NCBI GenBank assembly: GCA_025362415.1
Contig: JANYGM010000117.1
Location: forward strand, 1-26,134
Source: a bacterium
GTDB lineage: Bacteria > Bacteroidota > Bacteroidia > Cytophagales > Thermonemataceae
DNA: 26,134 bases
Reading direction: 5' to 3'
Below the pieces are notes generated by a model that was given only the letters and a program-made list of their open reading frames with translations, did no database searches and was not told where the DNA came from. The translations under genes and the position numbers were made by a program. Shown piece by piece: positions 21,228 through 26,134 of this stretch; position 1 is the stretch's first letter, and each line of letters begins with the position of its first letter.

Positions 21228-21998
21228 CTATTTTTTGTATTTCATTTCTTTTTGAAAGTAAAACGAAAAAATAGAGTTAGAAAGTGCCATTACACAATGT
21301 ACCAAAAATGCTACCCAAATATTGCCCGTTATTAGCGTTACATACGAAAACAAAATACCCAAAGGAATAGCTCCAACGGCTTCTTTTTGTCCTTTTGGCA
21401 GATGAGCAAGTGCATAAGCACAGGCATTGACACATATTGCCACGCTTGCAGGCATTACACGCACACACGCATACAAGAAAAAGCCCCTAAAAAGTAATTC
21501 ATACGCAAATAAATAAGCTATCCAGCTAGTCCATTCGTAGAAAAAAGTCATTTTTGTCCAAATTTTAGCTCGTATTTGTGGGTACATTGCTAAATTATCT
21601 TCTTTTTTTGCATTGATATAACTTGTAGGAAGGACAACAGCGCACATTCCCACTATCCAATACAACATTATTAGCGTATTTTTATTATTAAAATCAAGGT
21701 TTAAACCATATTCAGAAATGTTTTTGTCTGTAAAAATCAATAAAACAAAACAGGGCAAAATCCCTAAGAAGAAAACCCCTACATAACGCTGGAAAAGCAC
21801 ATAATATAGCCTCCGACCCCAAAGGGGAGTATTAGCATCTGTTTGTATTTGCACCTCTCTGGGACTGGGGGCTTTTTCATTAAAAAATCTTTGCATTTTG
21901 GGAGATTGTGCCACAAACCAATAAGCCACAAAGCCAATAGTAAGCACCAAAACCGCTAAAATAGCTTCCAAATCTGTATTTTTGTAGATAATTTCCAT
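21228..21998 (-). CDS. CPBP-family intramembrane protease-like protein
   Basis: A 256-residue protein with about seven hydrophobic segments. The CPBP (Abi/Rce1-like) motifs are present: YELLFRG (166-172, in place of the usual EExxxR; Glu167 and Arg171 are kept, the first Glu is Tyr166), ACAYALAHLPKG with His199, and FLVHCVMALSN with His234 and Asn241. Family members cleave within membranes or process prenylated proteins and peptides; many bacterial ones are of unknown role. The loss of the first Glu occurs in some subfamilies, so activity is uncertain but possible. It stands first before the deoxyribosyltransferase-like gene on the same strand. Confidence 0.85.
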   Translation of the reverse strand: MEIIYKNTDLEAILAVLVLTIGFVAYWFVAQSPKMQRFFNEKAPSPREVQIQTDANTPLWGRRLYYVLFQRYVGVFFLGILPCFVLLIFTDKNISEYGLNLDFNNKNTLIMLYWIVGMCAVVLPTSYINAKKEDNLAMYPQIRAKIWTKMTFFYEWTSWIAYLFAYELLFRGFFLYACVRVMPASVAICVNACAYALAHLPKGQKEAVGAIPLGILFSYVTLITGNIWVAFLVHCVMALSNSIFSFYFQKEMKYKK

Positions 21999-22103
21999 AT
22001 TTATTTTTTTGATAGGCTACTTTTGAATATTAGGCAGGGGAGTGCTATAGAGTTTTATCACTTGATTATCAAATGTTTAGCACAAACAAATATCAAGACT
22101 ACT

Positions 22104-22190
22104 CCTAACCCCTCCTTGAAAAGGAGAGGGACAAAACTCCCCTCCTTCCTAAGACTAGCATCTTGCTAGGGTTGGAGGTGTTTTTACTAA
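22104..22190. repeat. CCCCTCC hairpin repeat, copy 2, with a further GC-rich hairpin
   Basis: CCTAACCCCTCCTTGAAAAG (from 22104) is almost the exact reverse complement of the element at 18196-18217, with CTCCTT/AAGGAG pairing. Next come ACTCCCCTCC (22136-22145) and, further on, GGTTGGAGGTG, with CTAGCA-TCT-TGCTAG between them. This lies in the gene-free stretch 21999-22286. No promoter or other feature was recognised in the rest of it. Confidence 0.55.
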
Positions 22191-22286
22191 TCTTGAAGTT
22201 CTTTGAGGAAGCGTGTTGTTAAAACGCTCAATATAAGGAATGAAAATTAAATAAAGAGGGACAAAAACCCACCAACTATTCTTTAT

Positions 22287-23285
22287 CTAGGATTTTATCA
22301 AATATTCCATAATTTGAACGGCATTTGTAGCCGCACCTTTGCGCAAATTATCCGCTACAATCCACATATTAAGGGTTTTTGCTTGTGATTCATCTCTACG
22401 AATACGCCCAACAAAAACCTCGTCTTTGCCCTGCGCACTTATTGGCATAGGATAAATGTTGTTTTTTACATCATCTTGCAACACTATTCCTTCCGTTTCT
22501 GACAAGATTTTACGAATATCTGTTATCTCAAATTCTTGTTCAAATGCTGCATTAACCGCTTCTGAATGTCCACCCACAACAGGCACACGCACCGTTGTAG
22601 CCGTAATTCCTATGCTATTATCCCCCAAAATCTTGCGAGTTTCATTGACCATTTTCATCTCTTCTTTGGTATAATCATTCTCCAAAAAAACATCAATATG
22701 AGGTAAAATATTTAAGTCTATTTGATGTGGATACACTTTGCTAATTGTTTTTGTATCTCCAAAATTGCTTGCACGTTCTTGCATTAGTTGCTCTACGGCA
22801 TCTTTTCCAGTACCAGAAACCGACTGATACGTAGAAACCACTATCCTTTTGAGTTTGTAGCGTGCGTGCAAGGGCGCAAGTGCAAGCACCATTTGGATAG
22901 TAGAGCAATTAGGATTAGCAATTATTTTGTCTTCTTTCGTGAGCAAATGCCCATTTATTTCAGGTACAATGAGCTTTTTGGTATTGTCCATACGCCACGC
23001 AGAGGAGTTGTCAATGACAGTTGTGCCATTTTTGGCAAATTTTGGCGCAAATTCTAGGGAAGTATTACCACCAGCAGAAAAAATAGCAAAATCAGGTTTT
23101 AAGTCAATAGCCTGCTGCATTGTGATAATGGCATATTTTTTATTTTGGAAAACAATTTCTTTTCCTTTTGATTTGTCTGATGCAACCAAGTAAAGTTCTG
23201 AAAATGATACTTTACGCTCATCTAAAACTTTAAGAATTTCGTTGCCAACAAGTCCTGTTGCGCCTACAATGGCTATTTTTGTCAT
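22287..23285 (-). CDS. asd: aspartate-semialdehyde dehydrogenase
   Basis: Asd reduces aspartyl-4-phosphate to aspartate semialdehyde with NADPH, feeding lysine/diaminopimelate, threonine and methionine synthesis. The 332-residue sequence is full length. It shows the NADP-binding start KIAIVGATGLVGNEILKVL (3-21), the FSAGGNTSLEFAP block, the active-site Cys127 in NPNCSTIQ, and RVPVVGGHSEAVN with the substrate-binding/catalytic His. It lies 93 bases after lepA on the same strand; that gap contains an orphan REP-like hairpin and a short heptad array. dapA, which uses its product, is at 5574. Confidence 0.97.
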   Translation of the reverse strand: MTKIAIVGATGLVGNEILKVLDERKVSFSELYLVASDKSKGKEIVFQNKKYAIITMQQAIDLKPDFAIFSAGGNTSLEFAPKFAKNGTTVIDNSSAWRMDNTKKLIVPEINGHLLTKEDKIIANPNCSTIQMVLALAPLHARYKLKRIVVSTYQSVSGTGKDAVEQLMQERASNFGDTKTISKVYPHQIDLNILPHIDVFLENDYTKEEMKMVNETRKILGDNSIGITATTVRVPVVGGHSEAVNAAFEQEFEITDIRKILSETEGIVLQDDVKNNIYPMPISAQGKDEVFVGRIRRDESQAKTLNMWIVADNLRKGAATNAVQIMEYLIKS

Positions 23286-23292
23286 AAATATT

Positions 23293-23336
23293 CTTTCTAT
23301 AAATATGCCGCTCCTCTGGAGCTAAATATATTTTTT
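23293..23336 (+). repeat. orphan relative of the REP-like hairpin
   Basis: TTTCTATAAATAT (starting near 23294) is the same entry sequence as in the array at 20224-20668. It is followed by GCTCC-TCT-GGAGC (23310-23322), a hairpin with the same CC-nCT-GG head but a different stem, and then an A/T tract. It lies 8 bases before the asd start on the transcribed side. Confidence 0.7.
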
Positions 23337-23354
23337 ATTGATTTTCTTTTTTTG

Positions 23355-23375
23355 TACCTCAAACCTCGTACCTCA
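23355..23375 (+). repeat. heptad array nnnCCTC, 3 units
   Basis: GTACCTC, AAACCTC and GTACCTC in 7-base register, followed by AAAACTA, run into the lepA stop codon at 23379. The unit differs from the AATTnnn arrays but the period is the same. Confidence 0.55.
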
Positions 23376-23378
23376 AAA

Positions 23379-25163
23379 CTACTCTAATTTAAGCACTGCC
23401 ATAAATGCTTCTTGCGGAATTTCTACGTTTCCGACTTGGCGCATACGTTTTTTACCTTTCTTTTGTTTATCCAAAAGTTTTCTTTTTCTAGAAATATCAC
23501 CACCATAACATTTGGCTAATACGTTCTTTCTAAGAGCTTTAACGGATTCTCTAGCAATAATTTTCGCACCAATAGCTGCCTGAATAGCAATCTCAAATTG
23601 TTGGCGTGGCAGCAATTCTCGTAGTTTTTCACACAGACGTTTGCCCCAATCATAAGCCTTATCTTTATGCACAACCGCAGAAAGTGCATCAACTTTTTCA
23701 CCATTTAGCATAATATCAAGTTTCACCATTTTGGATTCTTTCATTCCAATAAGTTCGTAATCAAGAGAAGCATAACCTCGTGAAATAGTCTTTAATCTAT
23801 CAAAAAAGTCAAAGACAATTTCAGATAAAGGCAAATCAAAAGTAAGCTCAACTCTATCAGAAGTAAGATAAACCTGATTTTTGAGAATGCCACGTTTGTC
23901 CATACAAAGCGTCATAATCACCCCAACATATTCAGATTTACTGATGATTTGCGCTTTTACATAAGGCTCTTCAATGCTAGAAATATAATTAGGTTCAGGC
24001 ATTTCTGATGGTGCTTGTATGCGCAAAGTTTCCCCTTTGGTGGTATTCACAACAAACTGCACACTTGGTACAGTTGTAATAACAGTCATATCAAACTCAC
24101 GTTCTAGACGTTCTTGTATGATTTCCATATGCAACATTCCTAAAAAGCCACAACGAAAGCCAAAACCTAAGGCAACAGATGTTTCTGGCTCCCAAACAAG
24201 TGCCGCATCATTGAGTTGCAGTTTTTCCATTGCATCACGCAAATCTTCAAATTCTGATGTTTCAACAGGATAAATCCCTGCAAAAACCATTGGTTTTACA
24301 TCAGAAAACCCTACAATAGGTTGTGCCGTTGTGTTTAGATGTGTGATTGTATCACCAACTTTTACCTCACGAGCATTTTTTATTCCAGAAATCAAATAAC
24401 CTACATCACCTGCAAAAATAGTCTTTTTAGGCTCTTTATCCAACTTTAATGTACCAACTTCATCAGCAATATATTCTTTTCCTGTGGCAAAAAATTTGAC
24501 TTTATCACCCTTACTAATGCTACCATTTCGTACTCTAAAAATAACCTCAATACCTCTGTAAGTATTATAAACAGAGTCAAAAATAAGTGCTTGCAACGGC
24601 TCATCAATGCTACCTTTTGGCGCAGGAATACGCTCTACAATAGCCGCCAAAATATCCACAATACCAATTCCTTCCTTACCAGATGCCCTAATAATTTCCT
24701 CACGTTTGCAACCAATCAGTTCTATCACTTGGTCTTCCATTTCTTCAGGCATTGCGCCAGGAAGGTCAATTTTATTCAAAACTGGAATAATAGTTAAATC
24801 ACTTCCAATAGCCAAATAAAGATTAGAAATAGTTTGAGCCTCAACGCCTTGTGAAGCATCAACAATCAAAAGCGCACCCTCACAGGCAGCTATTGAGCGA
24901 GAAACTTCATAAGAAAAATCAACGTGTCCAGGGGTATCAATAAGATTTAATATATAGTCTTCCCCCTTATAATGATATTCCATTTGGATAGCGTGGCTCT
25001 TTATAGTAATGCCTCTTTCACGCTCCAAATCCATATTATCTAGTAGTTGCGCCTGCATATCACGAGAAGTAACGGTTTTGGTAAATTCCAGTAAACGGTC
25101 TGCCAGCGTGCTTTTTCCGTGGTCAATGTGTGCAATAATGCAAAAATTACGAATATTCTTCAT
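23379..25163 (-). CDS. lepA: elongation factor 4 (LepA), ribosome-associated GTPase
   Basis: LepA (EF4) is a translational GTPase that acts on the ribosome, in initiation, back-translocation or assembly. From the ATG at 25163 the protein has 594 residues, the usual length. It shows G1 AHIDHGKST (10-18), the switch RERGITIKSHAIQM, G3 DTPGHVDFSYEV, G4 NKIDLPGA, the LepA-typical FRCGFLGMLHMEI segment, and a C-terminal domain ending with CYGGDISRKRKLLDKQKKGKKRM, unique to LepA. The frame continues upstream to 25220, but that start lies in a promoter-like CAAAAGTA (TACTTTTG on this strand, 25225-25218), so 25163 is the better start. asd follows on the same strand. Confidence 0.98.
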   Translation of the reverse strand: MKNIRNFCIIAHIDHGKSTLADRLLEFTKTVTSRDMQAQLLDNMDLERERGITIKSHAIQMEYHYKGEDYILNLIDTPGHVDFSYEVSRSIAACEGALLIVDASQGVEAQTISNLYLAIGSDLTIIPVLNKIDLPGAMPEEMEDQVIELIGCKREEIIRASGKEGIGIVDILAAIVERIPAPKGSIDEPLQALIFDSVYNTYRGIEVIFRVRNGSISKGDKVKFFATGKEYIADEVGTLKLDKEPKKTIFAGDVGYLISGIKNAREVKVGDTITHLNTTAQPIVGFSDVKPMVFAGIYPVETSEFEDLRDAMEKLQLNDAALVWEPETSVALGFGFRCGFLGMLHMEIIQERLEREFDMTVITTVPSVQFVVNTTKGETLRIQAPSEMPEPNYISSIEEPYVKAQIISKSEYVGVIMTLCMDKRGILKNQVYLTSDRVELTFDLPLSEIVFDFFDRLKTISRGYASLDYELIGMKESKMVKLDIMLNGEKVDALSAVVHKDKAYDWGKRLCEKLRELLPRQQFEIAIQAAIGAKIIARESVKALRKNVLAKCYGGDISRKRKLLDKQKKGKKRMRQVGNVEIPQEAFMAVLKLE

Positions 25164-25217
25164 TGCTATTTTTTGAGATGATTTGTGTATGTGCGTATTG
25201 CGTACATAACACTTGTG

Positions 25218-25225
25218 CAAAAGTA
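25218..25225 (-). promoter_or_regulatory. probable -7 box for lepA
   Basis: TACTTTTG on the minus strand fits TAnnTTTG and gives a leader of about 45 bases to the ATG at 25163. No matching -33 was found. Confidence 0.35.
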
Positions 25226-25296
25226 ATGTTTTTTTGTGAATAAAAAAAATGCTTGAAATAAGTAGGAAATTAGTAAGAAATTAGCAATAAAAGTAA

Positions 25297-25304
25297 TAAA
25301 TTTG
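25297..25304 (+). promoter_or_regulatory. probable -7 box for the small membrane protein
   Basis: TAAATTTG fits TAnnTTTG and ends on the first base of an in-frame GTG at 25304. Transcription would start after that GTG, which supports translation from the ATG at 25358. Confidence 0.35.
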
Positions 25305-25357
25305 TGAAAATATTTTTTTTATTTCTTATCAATCTTTTACACTTACAACACTTTAAA

Positions 25358-25858
25358 ATGTTATCTAAAATACGCTACGACACACTTTCTTCTTTTTTTT
25401 TAAGTTTTTTTATTACAGCACTTTTTGCACAGATAATAGGTGTTTTTGAGGTAGAAATTTGTATTTTTCTTGTTTTATTGATAGGTTTTGGTTTTGTTGC
25501 AGTAAAATCTCGTCAAAAACAGTTTAAAAATGGAGAATTTGGTGAAAAAGCAAGGATTTTGGATAAGATTTTTGTTTGGTTTTGTAGGATTTTATTTTCT
25601 TTGATTTTGTTGATGCTCATTTATATTGTGGTAAGTTATATGAATGCTAGTAAGGAGGCAACTCCAGAACTTGCAGGAAAAGCCTTTCAGCAGGCTATTT
25701 TAGCACCTGTTTTGGCAAATACAGACACGCTCAAATTATTTATAGATGTTTATGGTATTGCTTTTTTTGATTTTAGTAATTATAAACCATTATTAAGTTT
25801 TATCTTTATTTTAGGGAGTTTGCCAAGATTATTGGGGCAAATTTTTCATCAAAAATAA
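25358..25858 (+). CDS. small membrane protein of unknown function
   Basis: A 166-residue protein with at least three membrane segments: about residues 11-27 and 31-47 (FFLSFFITALFAQIIGVF, then EICIFLVLLIGFGFVAV), about 73-98 (IFVWFCRILFSLILLMLIYIVV), and possibly a fourth at the C-terminus (LLSFIFILGSLPRLLG). A soluble loop at about 100-135 lies between the last two. It has no charged catalytic motif and no family was recognised. An in-frame GTG at 25304 would add 18 residues, but a -7 box overlaps it, so the ATG is preferred. It stands alone, divergent from lepA, and is followed after 5 bases by a heptad array. Confidence 0.7.
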   Translation: MLSKIRYDTLSSFFLSFFITALFAQIIGVFEVEICIFLVLLIGFGFVAVKSRQKQFKNGEFGEKARILDKIFVWFCRILFSLILLMLIYIVVSYMNASKEATPELAGKAFQQAILAPVLANTDTLKLFIDVYGIAFFDFSNYKPLLSFIFILGSLPRLLGQIFHQK

Positions 25859-25863
25859 GTATG

Positions 25864-25898
25864 AATTAGGAATTGTTAATTAGGAATTATGAATTATC
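25864..25898 (-). repeat. heptad array AATTnnn, 5 units
   Basis: AATTAGG, AATTGTT, AATTAGG, AATTATG and AATTATC are in strict 7-base register, starting 5 bases after a stop codon. Confidence 0.75.
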
Positions 25899-25975
25899 AC
25901 CTGATGTTACGCAAAAATGATTTTGAATTTGGTTAAATTAGGTCTGTACCCAGTAATGTTAATTTCTAAAAAAGT

Positions 25976-26126
25976 GCTATACTTTGTGTTGTCGGGTGTT
26001 TCCACCCGACAACAAATATAGCTTTTAAATACCAGTTTTTGGAGAAAATAAAACGTAAAAATCATTATTTTCTCCAAAATGAAAACCTAAAAGCGCATTT
26101 GTCGTCAGGTGGAAACACCTGACGAC
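25976..26126 (-). repeat. hairpin-rich dispersed repeat, intact copy
   Basis: Three perfect hairpins lie in a row: GTTGTCGGGTG/CACCCGACAAC (25988-26013, 11 bp, TTTC loop), GGAGAAAATAA/TTATTTTCTCC (26041-26075) and GTCGTCAGGTG/CACCTGACGAC (26101-26126, GAAA loop). The part 25976-26049 matches the reverse complement of 501-570. The first and third hairpins resemble each other in opposite orientation, which suggests inverted ends of a non-coding mobile element. It may continue beyond the window. Confidence 0.55.
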
Positions 26127-26134
26127 ACAGGGGA

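Noticed and set aside
25164..25220. N-terminal extension of LepA
   Set aside because: LepA normally starts just before RNFCIIAHIDHGKST, and the extension overlaps a -7 box.
25898..25940. Insertion-sequence end (CCTGATGTTACGCAAAA)
   Set aside because: It reminded me of sequences seen at IS or MITE ends, but no inverted partner or transposase is visible in the window.

Overview
The window looks like the chromosome of a low-GC member of the Bacteroidota, probably of the Cytophagales type. The genus cannot be fixed from sequence alone. The evidence is: an rplM-rpsI-rpsB operon; a Bacteroidota-type FtsL-like protein; a DUF2911 protein; a bacterial GH3-family protein; weak or absent Shine-Dalgarno sites; and several promoters of the Bacteroidota form TTTG-N19-22-TAnnTTTG. 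No rRNA, tRNA, prophage or CRISPR locus was found.

Layout. 1-1310: the start of a BON-domain protein and a small two-gene membrane-protein unit, bounded by two near-identical terminators. 1376-3111: ribosomal operon rplM-rpsI-rpsB on the minus strand, with no tsf following. 3397-6452: an FtsL-like protein, a 476-residue protein of unknown function, and dapA. 6579-8367: a three-gene unit with its own promoter and terminator, comprising a small unknown protein, a PD-(D/E)XK-like protein and a Fic protein with an inhibitory motif. 8453-12000: an MBL-fold hydrolase, a GH3-family protein and kdsB. 12148-14980: an ABC-like protein lacking Walker A, an outer-membrane barrel and a DUF2911 protein. 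14981-17025: a MITE-like element, a possible small RNA or attenuator, then an alkylation-repair pair (AraC-Ogt fusion and AlkB). 17172-19568 (minus): a secreted protein, kdsA and a sugar nucleotidyltransferase. 19640-20668: a RAYT-type transposase between arrays of its presumed REP hairpins. 20668-25858: a deoxyribosyltransferase-like protein, a CPBP-family membrane protein, asd, lepA and a small membrane protein.

Functional links. asd and dapA belong to the diaminopimelate/lysine pathway; kdsA and kdsB belong to Kdo/LPS synthesis; the AraC-Ogt and AlkB proteins both repair alkylated DNA. The most unusual content is non-coding. It includes: (i) an 11-copy REP-like array with a period of about 50 bp around the RAYT gene, plus an orphan relative beside asd; (ii) at least nine intergenic arrays with a strict 7-bp period, several sharing a fixed boundary sequence, one starting inside a stop codon and one running through a signal-peptide coding region; (iii) several hairpin or MITE-like dispersed repeats. 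The best candidates for an undescribed protein system are the 6579-8367 cassette and the degenerate ABC-like protein at 12148-12798.
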